NCBI GenBank assembly: GCA_020161665.1
Contig: JAIUPA010000041.1
Span: 1 to 64,000 of the forward strand
Length of the DNA: 64,000 bases
Source: Pseudomonadota bacterium
GTDB taxonomy: Bacteria; Pseudomonadota; Alphaproteobacteria; Rhizobiales; Rhizobiaceae
Direction: 5' to 3'
Below are positions 38,338 through 46,934 of the stretch, piece after piece. The notes under the pieces are model-generated. The model had not been told where the DNA came from, did no database searches, and saw only the letters and a program-made list of their open reading frames with translations. Made by a program: the position numbers and the translations under genes. The first letter of the stretch is position 1. The number at the start of each line of letters is the position of its first letter.

Positions 38338-39123
38338 TTGAAAATCGCCACCTGGAACATCAACGGCGTCAAGGCGCGCATCGAAAACCTTTGCCAGTGG
38401 CTGAAGGAATCCGCACCCGATATAGCCTGCCTGCAGGAAATCAAATCGGTGGATGAAGGCTTTCCGCGCCTTGAGATCGAGGCGCTCGGCTATCACGTCG
38501 AAACCCATGGCCAGAAAGGCTTCAATGGCGTCGCCCTCCTTTCGAAGGTGAAGGCCGATGAAGTGATGCGCGGCCTGCCGGGTGACGACACGGACGAACA
38601 GGCGCGCTTCATTGAAGGCGTTTATTCAACGACAAGCGGCGTGGTGCGCGTGGCCTCACTCTACCTGCCGAACGGCAACCCGCCCGATGATCCGGTGAAA
38701 TATCCCTACAAGCTTGCATGGATGGAACGCCTGCGCCAATTCGCCGAAGCGCGGCTCGCCTTTGAGGAGCCCTTCATTCTCGCGGGCGACTATAACGTCA
38801 TTCCCGAGCCGTTTGATTGCCACGACCCGCGCGTCTGGGCGGGTGATGCACTCTTCCTGCCGCAAACGCGCGAAGCCTTCCGCAGGCTGGAAAATCTGGG
38901 CCTGACGGATGCGCTGCGCGCCACGAATGACGCCGCCAAGGTCTATACGTTCTGGGATTATCAGGCGGGGGCCTGGCAGAAGAACAACGGCATCCGCATC
39001 GATCACCTGATGCTGTCGCCGGAGGCGGCGCGTGGCCTGCAATCGGTCGCCGTGGAAAAGCATGTTCGCGGCTGGGAAAAACCGTCCGACCACGTTCCGG
39101 TTGCTGGCTATTTCAATTTTTGA
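38338..39123 (+). CDS. xth: exodeoxyribonuclease III (AP endonuclease)
   Basis: It cuts DNA at abasic sites in base excision repair. Catalytic motifs: KIATWNINGVKAR, CLQEIKS, LAGDYNVIPEP, and the terminal SDHVPV. No ATG is available; the start must be TTG, either 38338 (KIATWNING right after, the family start, with GGGA eight bases upstream) or 38320. With 38338 it has 261 residues. It is likely co-transcribed with the Fe-S carrier gene. Confidence 0.93.
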   Translation: MKIATWNINGVKARIENLCQWLKESAPDIACLQEIKSVDEGFPRLEIEALGYHVETHGQKGFNGVALLSKVKADEVMRGLPGDDTDEQARFIEGVYSTTSGVVRVASLYLPNGNPPDDPVKYPYKLAWMERLRQFAEARLAFEEPFILAGDYNVIPEPFDCHDPRVWAGDALFLPQTREAFRRLENLGLTDALRATNDAAKVYTFWDYQAGAWQKNNGIRIDHLMLSPEAARGLQSVAVEKHVRGWEKPSDHVPVAGYFNF

Positions 39124-39133
39124 AGTCGGCTAA

Positions 39134-39237
39134 CAAGCATGTCGCGCAAACGTGTGGAGCGGTTTTGCGATCACGACATGCGGAAAACGAAGACTTGAAG
39201 CGTCCGGCTCGAATCGGAAAGGTCGAGATACGCCTTA
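39134..39237. repeat. palindromic intergenic repeat, copy B
   Basis: Core 39137-39181 (GCATGTCGCGC to GCGATCACGACATGC), then AAGACTTGAAGCG and a partner CGCCTTAA. The 104-base element fills the gap between the convergent genes xth and exoR, where it may help end transcription. Confidence 0.8.
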
Positions 39238-39241
39238 AGGA

Positions 39242-40048
39242 TCAGTCGCCCGCCTTGCCGTTCGCGGCATCCGAAGCCAGCATCACGGCAGCGCGGCGGT
39301 CATTTTCAGAAGCTACGGCGAAGGCCTGCTCCTGAAGTTCCTGCATCCAGGGACATTCCTTCGGCTTGCAGCGATCAAGGGCCGCCGTCATGAGGGCCAG
39401 ACCGCGCGCGGCCTGCCCTTCTTCAAAAAGCATATTGCCGAACACCGACATGGCCCCGGCATGACCGCTTTTCTGCGCCTGATTCAGCCACTTCTTGGCC
39501 TGCAACTCGTTGCGCTTGCCGCCCTCACCCGCCAGTATCATGCGGGCCAGCTGGTACTGCGCCTCGGCCACACCGAAGGTGGAAGCGGCCTGAAAATAAA
39601 GCTGTCGGGACTGCGAGAGGTCGATCTTCACCGGGCTGCCAGGAATACCGTTACGGTAGTAATTCGCCAGCGACATCAGCGCATTGACGAAAAAGCCCGT
39701 ATCGTTGGAACCGGGCTCAACGCCCTGATTGGCGATTTCGGAATAAATCTTGAAGGCTTCGAAGTCGTTCTGCGCCACGCCGTCGCCATAGGCATACATA
39801 TTGGCAAGCGCCCAGCGTGACCCGGTATGACCCTTTTCCGCCGCGTAACGGTAGGCTTCCACGGCCTCTTCCTTCTGGCCGTTCTTGTAGGCCTTGAAGC
39901 CAAACTTGAACAGGTCGAACGGACCGGATTCCTTGGTCACACCGCTGTCAATGTCAAACGCGCAAGCCGGTACGCTTGAGAAAGCAAACGCCGCAAAGAA
40001 TGCTCCTGCGGTCATCAGGCCAGCGCGTTTAAACTCAACAATCCACAT
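39242..40048 (-). CDS. exoR: ExoR-like periplasmic Sel1-repeat regulator
   Basis: The 268-residue protein has the same length as Sinorhizobium ExoR and shares its strongest blocks: VTKESGPFDLFKFGF, QKEEAVEAYRYAAEKGHTG, GSRWALANMYA.GDGVA and the C-terminal ALDRCKP..C. A signal peptide (residues 1 to about 30, ending PACA-F) sends it to the periplasm. Sel1 repeats fill most of the rest. ExoR binds the sensor kinase ExoS (BvrS in Brucella) and keeps the ExoS/ChvI pathway off until it is degraded; it controls exopolysaccharide, motility and host infection. The kinase and regulator are not in this window. Confidence 0.92.
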   Translation of the reverse strand: MWIVEFKRAGLMTAGAFFAAFAFSSVPACAFDIDSGVTKESGPFDLFKFGFKAYKNGQKEEAVEAYRYAAEKGHTGSRWALANMYAYGDGVAQNDFEAFKIYSEIANQGVEPGSNDTGFFVNALMSLANYYRNGIPGSPVKIDLSQSRQLYFQAASTFGVAEAQYQLARMILAGEGGKRNELQAKKWLNQAQKSGHAGAMSVFGNMLFEEGQAARGLALMTAALDRCKPKECPWMQELQEQAFAVASENDRRAAVMLASDAANGKAGD

Positions 40049-40432
40049 GGTTACGACGACTTTCCCTCAGCCTCACGATGCACAAGCTGCCATTTCACGG
40101 CGCTGGCATGCATGGGCAAAACACCCGCAACTTGAACATTCGCCTTCTCTGCCCGTCCCCTTATGGACAGGATGGCGGCACATTCAAAAACCCTTGTCCA
40201 AAGAAGCAGCGCATTCGTGAAAGCGCGCCGCCGTTGTGGACTTCAACGTTCCAAGCGACCGGCATTAAATCCTGTCGCGAACGTCACGCCAATATCGCTG
40301 CTCCCCGTTTGTGGCGGGAAATGGACAAAATCGGACGCCGCAAAGCCGCACGCTGACTCTTCTCGAAACATGTTGCTGAATCGTCACAATTCGGGGGCGG
40401 TTTTGAAAAATGCCGTCGAACATCCTTAGCAA
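40049..40432. other. gene-free region upstream of exoR
   Basis: No convincing gene is seen. The region should hold the exoR promoter on the minus strand. Short open frames exist on the plus strand, but they have no ribosome binding site and no family features. Confidence 0.5.
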
Positions 40433-40463
40433 AACGTGAAAGGCCCGGCGTTTCCGCCGGGCC
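40433..40463 (-). terminator. terminator after the FadL-type gene
   Basis: On the minus strand GGCCCGGCG pairs with CGCCGGGCC around GAAA, followed by TTTCACGTTTT. Confidence 0.75.
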
Positions 40464-40498
40464 AATCTGCCTTATTGTTCAATTGCCTGACACAATCG

Positions 40499-41736
40499 TC
40501 AGAACTTGACCTTGACCGAGGTGGAGATGGCCGCCACCAGATCATTGCCGAAGTCATAGCCCGCAGCGTTACCGCAGGTGCTCGGTCCGCAAGGCGCACC
40601 GGCAATCGACGACGAGCCTGACGTCAGGATGCCCAGAGCACCGGACAGCTTCCATTCGAGGTTCTTGTTCGGCGAGTAGATGGCCTGCGCACCGACAATC
40701 CACGTATCCGTCTGCGTACCGATGACCGTGGACGTGCCGCGATCCCAGGTCAGGCTGACAGCACCGCTCCACTTTTCGGTGAACTTGTGACCCACGCCAC
40801 CCGAAACCGTCCAGCCATCGCGATAGAACAGGTCCAGCGTCGTGATCGAGTTGACGCCCGCCGAGCAGGTTGACTGGTTCTTGGCGCAGAAGGCAATCGT
40901 CTGAAGCTGGCTCCAGTCCGTCCACTTCACAGAACCGAAGGCCAGCCAGTCGGGCGCAATGCCGGACTGAAGCTTGAGTTCGATGCTGTCAGGCATGGAC
41001 ACATTGCCATACACAGGCGTGACCAGACACCATAACCGGGAACCACCGGCACATTGGTCAGGTCAATCGTCCCGTCAAGATCCATATCAACGGCGCTGTT
41101 ATAGACGAGGCTCGCCCGCAGCGCGATTTCCGGCACTTCATAGGCCAGACCGGCCCGCCAGCCCCAGCCATCGCCATCCATGTCGAGCAGACCGACATTG
41201 GTGCCGCCGCCCAGACCCGGCGTTGCCACCTGCCTGTACTTGTAGCCACCGATCTTCTGGAAGAAGGCACCGCCGATGATCGACAGATCACCCGGACCGG
41301 CGTCGAACTTCACGCGGCAGGTCGCCGCATAATTTTCCGACTTCACCTTCGTCTCGATATTGTAGCTCGAGCCCTGCCACTGGCCCGGGGCAAGATCAGC
41401 ACCCCACGGCTGGGAATAGTCGAACATACAGTCTGCGTTGTCACCGATGGCCGCTTTCGCTCCCAAACGCGGCACCCAGTAGTTTTCAGCGTCGTCAGCG
41501 GTTGTCGCCCAGCCCGTGCCAGCCAAAGGGCCACCCACAGCCGGGTTGTCGACCGCATTCTTCACCTTGCGCTGAGGCGCGGCAAAAGTTGCCGTGCTTT
41601 CCAGCGCATAGTCCGACTTGTCGAACAGCAGATCGATATTGTATCCGCCCCGTTCCAGCCCGCCAGCCAAAGCCGGCGAGGCGGCAGCCGCCATCATCAG
41701 GCCCAAAAGGGCCTTTTCAAACGATTTGGTTGCCAT
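40499..41736 (-). pseudogene. FadL/OmpP1-type outer membrane transporter, frameshifted
   Basis: Two overlapping frames together make one outer membrane protein of the OMPP1/FadL/TodX family (about 410 residues). The first part (41736 down to about 41020) has a strong GGGAGG ribosome site, a signal peptide ending PALA-GG, and beta-barrel-like sequence to VPGYGVWS. The second part (from about 41014 to 40499) continues VYGNVSMPDSIELKLQSG and ends with the barrel-closing VKVKF. The junction needs a one-base shift near 41010-41028. FadL proteins admit long-chain fatty acids and other hydrophobic compounds. Either the gene is broken or one base is a sequence error. Confidence 0.8.
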
Positions 41737-42064
41737 GTCTCCTCCCATGCAATCAATCAGCCAGCAGTTTCGCCACATGCGGGTAAGATGACAATGGTGT
41801 GAATTACGCCGCGCCGCAGCAATTACGCTGGCGAATTGACGTAAGAATTTTAACATTGAGCGCCAAACAGCAGGATGCGGAAATATTTTCCAACAAGCGC
41901 TCTGAAAATCGCAGAATCGAGAATTTTCATTCCCGATCAAACAGTAACGTTGCACGTCAACCACACCGATAAAATTGAACGGAATTGCGGTGGAAATTCC
42001 CAAAATGCTGCATCACGAAGGTGAAATCAGCGGTATTTCCGACAGAATCCTCTGAACACAGACA
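41737..42064. other. gene-free region between fadL-type gene and valS
   Basis: An AT-richer stretch of about 330 bases. It probably contains the promoter and leader of the FadL-type gene on the minus strand. I see no reading frame with a ribosome site, no tRNA and no clear repeat. Confidence 0.5.
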
Positions 42065-42102
42065 AAAACGCGAAAGGGCGGAGCACACGGCCCCGCCCTT
42101 TC
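42065..42102 (-). terminator. valS terminator
   Basis: On the minus strand GAAAGGGCGG pairs with CCGCCCTTTC around an 11-base loop, followed by GCGTTTTTG. Confidence 0.85.
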
Positions 42103-42128
42103 ATCAGTCAGATTTTGCGCGTGAAGCC

Positions 42129-44972
42129 TTATCCGGCTTCGGAAACGCGGGCCAGCGCCGTGGTCAGGCTGGCGCGCTGGATCTCCAGTTCGTCGAAACG
42201 TTCGCGGTCGGCAGCCACAACCTCAGGATCGGCGTTGGCAATGAACTTCTCATTGCCGAGCTTCTTGGCCAGGCGGTCCTTTTCCTGATCAACCTTGGTG
42301 ATCGCCTTCTCAAGACGCGCCTTTTCCGCCGACACATCGATGAGGTTGCCAAGCGGCAGGCAGGCCGTGGCTTCCGCAATCACGATCTGGGCCGCGCCCT
42401 TCGGAGCGACATCAGCGTTTTCGATGGTCTCGACGCGGGCCAGACGACGGATCGCCGCCGCGTGGCTCACCAGACGGGCGCGCGTCACCGTATTGGCACC
42501 GACAACGACCAGCGGCGCGGTCGCGGCCGGCGGAACGTTCATCTCGGCGCGAGCCGAACGAATGCCGGAGACGAGATCGACCAGCCAGTTGATTTCGTCC
42601 GCAGCCGTCGCATCGGCGAAATCAGCCATCGGCCAATCCGTATGGCAAAGCAGACCGGCGCGCGGCAGGCCTTCGGCTGCCGTATGTTCCCAAAGCTCTT
42701 CGGTCATGAAGGGCATGAAGGGATGCAGCAGCTTGCAGGTTTCTTCCAGCACATAGGCCATGCAGTCCTGCGCTTCCTTGCGGGCCACTTCGTCCTCACC
42801 GTTAAACACGGGCTTGAGAAGTTCCACATACCAGTCGCAGACCTGATTCCAGACGAAGCGATAAAGCGCGCCAGCCGCCTCGTTGAAGCGGTGCGTTTCG
42901 ATGGATTCCGTAACGGAAGTCACCGTGCGCGACAGTTCGGTGAGGATCCAGCGATTGACCGTCAGCGTTGCGGCTTCCGGCACAAAACGCGGATTGTGCT
43001 TGGCTCCATTCATTTCGGCAAAGCGCGCCACGTTCCAAAGCTTGGTACCGAAATTGCGGTAACCGGCGATACGGGCCGGATCGAGCTTCACGTCGCGTCC
43101 CTGCGCCGCCATGATGGCCAGCGTGAAGCGCAACGCATCCGCGCCGTACTCCTCGATCAGCTCCAGCGGATCGATGACGTTGCCCTTCGACTTCGACATC
43201 TTCTGGCCGTTCTTGTCGCGAACCAGCGCGTGAACATAAACCGTGTCAAACGGCTCGATCGGGTTGCCAAGCTCATCCTTCATGAAGTGAAGGCCCATCA
43301 TCATCATGCGGGCGACCCAGAAGAAGATGATGTCAAAGCCGGTGACCAGAACGCTCGTCGGATAATAACGAGCCAGTTCCGGCGTCTTGTCCGGCCAGCC
43401 AAGCGTCGAGAACGGCCACAGCGCCGACGAGAACCACGTGTCGAGCACGTCTTCGTCACGCGTCAGGATTTCGCCCGGCGCAAAGTTCTCCAGCTTCTCC
43501 TGCACCCAGGCCTTCCACGGGCCTTCATGGGCAAGGTAGTGCTGGACGGCGGCGTCAAGCGCCTCTTCCTCGGTCTTCTCGACGAAGACCTGACCATCGG
43601 GACCATACCAGGCCGGGATCTGATGCCCCCACCACAGCTGGCGCGAAATGCACCACGGCTGGATGTTTTCCATCCATTCGAAATAGGTCTTTTCCCAGTT
43701 CTTCGGCACGAACTTGGTGCGGCCTTCACGCACGGAAGCAATCGCCGGCTGGGCCAGCGTCTTGGCGTCCACATACCACTGCTCGGTCAGGCGCGGCTCA
43801 ATCGGCACGCCACCGCGGTCGCCATGCGGAACCATGTGCTTGTGCGGCTCGATCTTGTCGAGGAAGCCACCTTCCTCGAACACCTTGACCACCAGCTTGC
43901 GCGCTTCAAAGCGGTCCATGCCCTCAAACTGCTGCCAAAGCTCGGCCTGCGTCGGCGTGGGGCTGAGACCTTCCAGGAAGTCCTCGTTCTCGGTGATCGT
44001 GACCTTGCCCTCAATGGTGAGGATGTTGATCATCTTCAGGCCGCAGCGCTTGCCGACTTCAAAGTCGTTGAAGTCGTGCGCAGGCGTCATCTTCACCGCG
44101 CCCGTGCCCGCCGTCGGGTCCGGATAGCTGTCGGCCACAATCGGAATCTTGCGGCCAACGATCGGCAGCACGACATGCTTGCCGACAATATCCTTGTAGC
44201 GCTCATCTTCCGGGTTCACGGCAACGCCGGTATCACCCAGCATGGTTTCCGGGCGCGTCGTGGCAACGACGAGATAGTCGCGCTCTTCCCACTCGGTCGG
44301 CTTGCCGTCTTCATCGAAGGCCACCGGATACTTGTAAGTGACGCCCTCTTCCAGCGGATAACGCAGGTGCCAGAGGTTACCGTTGAGTTCGACCTGCTCC
44401 ACTTCCAGATCGGAAATGGCGGTCAGAAGCTTCGGGTCCCAGTTCACAAGGCGCTTGTCCTTGTAAATGAGGTTTTCCTTATAAAGCGAAACAAAAACCT
44501 CCAGAACGGCGGCGGAAAGCCCTTCGTCCATGGTGAAGCGTTCGCGCGACCAGTCGCAGGAAGCGCCAAGGCGCTTCAACTGGTTGAAGATCAGGCCGCC
44601 GGATTCGCCCTTCCACTCCCAGACCTTTTCGATGAAGGCATCACGGCCCATATCGCGACGCCCCGGCAGACCCTTCTGGGCCAGCTGGCGCTCCACGACC
44701 ATCTGGGTGGCGATACCGGCATGGTCCATGCCCGGCTGCCACAACACGTCCTTGCCGCGCATGCGCTCGAAGCGGACCATGATGTCCTGCAGCGTATTGT
44801 TGAGCGCATGGCCCATGTGCAGAGAACCTGTCACATTCGGCGGCGGAATGACGATGCAGAAGCTCTCGGCGTCGGCTTTGGCATTGGCACCGGCGCGGAA
44901 GGCATCGGCGTCATCCCATGCCTTGGCGATTTTCGGTTCAACGTTGGTGCAATCGTAGGTCTTTTCGAGCAT
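42129..44972 (-). CDS. valS: valyl-tRNA synthetase
   Basis: It charges tRNA-Val and edits misactivated threonine. The HIGH motif appears as HMGHALNN (about 52-59), the editing domain follows (TTRPETMLGDTGVAV), KMSKSKGN lies near residue 569, and a C-terminal coiled coil ends the 947-residue protein. A plus-strand open frame of 999 codons covers the whole gene but is only a codon-bias shadow. Confidence 0.98.
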   Translation of the reverse strand: MLEKTYDCTNVEPKIAKAWDDADAFRAGANAKADAESFCIVIPPPNVTGSLHMGHALNNTLQDIMVRFERMRGKDVLWQPGMDHAGIATQMVVERQLAQKGLPGRRDMGRDAFIEKVWEWKGESGGLIFNQLKRLGASCDWSRERFTMDEGLSAAVLEVFVSLYKENLIYKDKRLVNWDPKLLTAISDLEVEQVELNGNLWHLRYPLEEGVTYKYPVAFDEDGKPTEWEERDYLVVATTRPETMLGDTGVAVNPEDERYKDIVGKHVVLPIVGRKIPIVADSYPDPTAGTGAVKMTPAHDFNDFEVGKRCGLKMINILTIEGKVTITENEDFLEGLSPTPTQAELWQQFEGMDRFEARKLVVKVFEEGGFLDKIEPHKHMVPHGDRGGVPIEPRLTEQWYVDAKTLAQPAIASVREGRTKFVPKNWEKTYFEWMENIQPWCISRQLWWGHQIPAWYGPDGQVFVEKTEEEALDAAVQHYLAHEGPWKAWVQEKLENFAPGEILTRDEDVLDTWFSSALWPFSTLGWPDKTPELARYYPTSVLVTGFDIIFFWVARMMMMGLHFMKDELGNPIEPFDTVYVHALVRDKNGQKMSKSKGNVIDPLELIEEYGADALRFTLAIMAAQGRDVKLDPARIAGYRNFGTKLWNVARFAEMNGAKHNPRFVPEAATLTVNRWILTELSRTVTSVTESIETHRFNEAAGALYRFVWNQVCDWYVELLKPVFNGEDEVARKEAQDCMAYVLEETCKLLHPFMPFMTEELWEHTAAEGLPRAGLLCHTDWPMADFADATAADEINWLVDLVSGIRSARAEMNVPPAATAPLVVVGANTVTRARLVSHAAAIRRLARVETIENADVAPKGAAQIVIAEATACLPLGNLIDVSAEKARLEKAITKVDQEKDRLAKKLGNEKFIANADPEVVAADRERFDELEIQRASLTTALARVSEAG

Positions 44973-45035
44973 TTCACGACCTGAAACAGGGTTTGAGGAT
45001 GCCGGTTTGTAAACCGGATGGCAAAGGCCAAGTCA

Positions 45036-45070
45036 AATAAAAAAGGCCGCCCCTGAGCAGAGCGGCCTTT
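45036..45070 (-). terminator. popZ terminator
   Basis: AAAGGCCGC pairs with GCGGCCTTT around an 11-base loop; on the minus strand it is followed by TTTTTTATTT. It separates popZ from valS, so valS probably has its own promoter in the gap before 44973 or depends on readthrough. Confidence 0.85.
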
Positions 45071-45090
45071 GTAAGAAAGAAGGCTCCGCT

Positions 45091-45861
45091 TTAGCGACGC
45101 GGACCGCGCGCCACGCGCTCGATTTCTTCCCGCACCAGACGCTCCACCAGCGTCGGCAGGTTGTCATCGAGCCACTCGCGCAGCATCGGCCGCAGCATGT
45201 CTTCCGCGATCTCGTCGAGCGAACGGCGGCGTGCACCATCAACCGCTTCAGCCAGATCATCAAAAGAACGCGCAACCAGCGCGCCGGTTGCATTCGAAAC
45301 AAGCGGCATGCGCTCCGTTTCCATCGGCAGCTCCGGCTCTTCGAACATCATGTCTTCGCCAACGACCGGCGCGAGCGCCTCCATAAGGTCCATCGTCGGA
45401 CGCGATGGCATCTCAACCGAGGCAATAACGGGGGCAGCGGCTTCCGGCTGCACATCGGCGACGGACGTAAAGACCGGCTCCTGACGCTCGGTCATCAACG
45501 GCGAACGCAAGATGGGCTCTTCCATCGGTTCCGGATGAACCATCGGAGCCGGGGGAACAGCCGCAGCAGCGGCATTGCGAACCCGTGCGGCGATATCGGC
45601 CAGAGACTGCGGCTTGTCTGCCGGACGCGACGGCGTCGCACCAATCGAGTTGGCTGCGCGCAAAGGCGTTCCAAGGCTGTCAGAAATCACAGGATGGGCG
45701 GTTTCGACATAGAAATCGTCTTCCGACTCGTCCATCACCGGCTCGGTCGTCATCATCGGACCGGATGAAGCGGTCGCAGGCTCGTTGCTTTCGATAATGC
45801 GGCGGATGGAAGCCAGAATTTCTTCCATGGACGGTTCACGCGCTACACCTGGCTGAGCCAT
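45091..45861 (-). CDS. popZ: PopZ-like polar organising protein (DUF2497)
   Basis: The 256-residue protein has the two hallmark ends of PopZ: N-terminal PSMEEILASIRRIIESNE (residues 10-27) and a C-terminal helical oligomerisation region with LRPMLREWLDDNLPTLVERLV. The middle is acidic and Pro-rich and should be disordered. In Caulobacter PopZ forms a polar matrix that anchors the ParB-bound chromosome origin, and its gene also neighbours valS. A polar role is therefore likely here too, though in Rhizobiales it marks the growing pole. Confidence 0.88.
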   Translation of the reverse strand: MAQPGVAREPSMEEILASIRRIIESNEPATASSGPMMTTEPVMDESEDDFYVETAHPVISDSLGTPLRAANSIGATPSRPADKPQSLADIAARVRNAAAAAVPPAPMVHPEPMEEPILRSPLMTERQEPVFTSVADVQPEAAAPVIASVEMPSRPTMDLMEALAPVVGEDMMFEEPELPMETERMPLVSNATGALVARSFDDLAEAVDGARRRSLDEIAEDMLRPMLREWLDDNLPTLVERLVREEIERVARGPRR

Positions 45862-46009
45862 TTCTATCCCCGTTTGTAAAATTTCGTCCCGGCTGGAACG
45901 TACTCGCCCCCATAGTAGGCGATGAATTGTCTCGACGGAATCACCCGAAGGCGCGAATCACAAGCGATGCACAGTTTTCTGCATGGTCTGCCCGCAAAGG
46001 CCCAAATGC

Positions 46010-46040
46010 AAGAGAGCCGGGCGGCGGCCCGGCTCTCTCG
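46010..46040 (-). terminator. hairpin after the second methyltransferase gene
   Basis: AGAGAGCCGGGC pairs with GCCCGGCTCTCT around a short loop. The minus-strand tail (TTGCATTTGGG) is only moderately T-rich. The 45862-46009 stretch between it and popZ has no gene. Confidence 0.7.
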
Positions 46041-46064
46041 AAATCATTGAGCGACAAGCTTTGC

Positions 46065-46727
46065 TTAGAAAACGAATTCCGCAGCCTTGGCAAAGCCCGG
46101 CAGAAGCTGGATCGCGGCGTTGAAATAACGAACCGTCGAGTAGTTCTGACCTTCGCGGCTGATCACCGTGGCGCGAGCCGAATGGCCGTTACCGACCACA
46201 GCCACCAGACGACCGCCATCGCGAAGCTGCGACAGCAGCGAAGCCGGAATTTCTTCCGCCGAACCATTGAGGAAAATGAGATCAAACGGCGCTTCAGAGG
46301 CATACCCCTCCTGCAGCGCGCCGGTGACGACGGCAACATTGTCGTAGCCGAGCGACGAAAGCGTCGAGGTGGCCGAAGCCGCCAGCGCCTCATCGCTTTC
46401 AAGCGCCACGACCGAACCGGCCAGCAGCGAGACGATGGCAGCGGCATAGCCTTCGGCCGAGCCGATCACCAGCACCACATCGGACTTCTCGATGGCGGCA
46501 AGCTGCACGAGCTTGGCCAGCGGTGAGGCTTCCATAATGTAGCGAGCCGAATTGCCAGCCGAAAGCGGCATGTCCTCATCAACATAGGCGAGCGACTTGA
46601 GCGCATCCGGCAGGAAAGCCTCACGCGGAACCGAAAGGAACGCGGAGAGAACCGGGTGTGACGTCACATCCGTCGTTCTCAACTGGCAGTCCACCATGTG
46701 CAAGCGTGCGGCTTCAAAGTCCATCAT
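46065..46727 (-). CDS. PCMT-like methyltransferase, divergent paralogue
   Basis: The 220-residue protein follows the PIMT fold from MVDCQLRTTDVTSHPVLSAF onward. Its SAM motif I reads VLVIGSAEGYAAA instead of the canonical ExGxGxG seen in the paralogue at 24644, and the active-site loop is altered (MPLSAGNSARYIME). Methyltransferase activity may be changed or lost. In related genomes, from memory, this gene stands directly before tolC and popZ; here popZ follows after 200 bases with no tolC. The ATG at 46727 has GGGG eight bases upstream; another ATG follows directly. Confidence 0.82.
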   Translation of the reverse strand: MMDFEAARLHMVDCQLRTTDVTSHPVLSAFLSVPREAFLPDALKSLAYVDEDMPLSAGNSARYIMEASPLAKLVQLAAIEKSDVVLVIGSAEGYAAAIVSLLAGSVVALESDEALAASATSTLSSLGYDNVAVVTGALQEGYASEAPFDLIFLNGSAEEIPASLLSQLRDGGRLVAVVGNGHSARATVISREGQNYSTVRYFNAAIQLLPGFAKAAEFVF

Positions 46728-46878
46728 ATCTATCGCCCCAATAACCGACCAGATTGGCCCCTTACTGTTTGTCGTCTTAATCGCGCCCGCGCCTGCTTTC
46801 AAGGCTGGTACGCCGCGTCAGGCAAAAAAGCACGCATTCGGCACATTTTCGCGACGTGATGTGACTTCCGCGTCAAAG

Positions 46879-46914
46879 GAAAACGCCGCGCGGCATGGCG
46901 ACCGCGCGGCGTTG
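46879..46914 (-). terminator. terminator after the Tad-like VWA gene
   Basis: AACGCCGCGCGG pairs with CCGCGCGGCGTT around CATGGCGA; the minus strand continues TTCC. The stem is very stable. Confidence 0.75.
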
Positions 46915-46934
46915 TTTCGAAAGGCTCCGCTTCT

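Noticed and set aside
40163..40429. 88-codon plus-strand frame upstream of exoR
   Set aside because: No Shine-Dalgarno and no conserved feature; lies in the likely exoR promoter region.
41985..44984. 999-codon open frame on the plus strand opposite valS
   Set aside because: It mirrors valS codon by codon, with an Arg/His/Gln-rich composition and no recognisable domain. High-GC third positions in valS remove stops from this frame.
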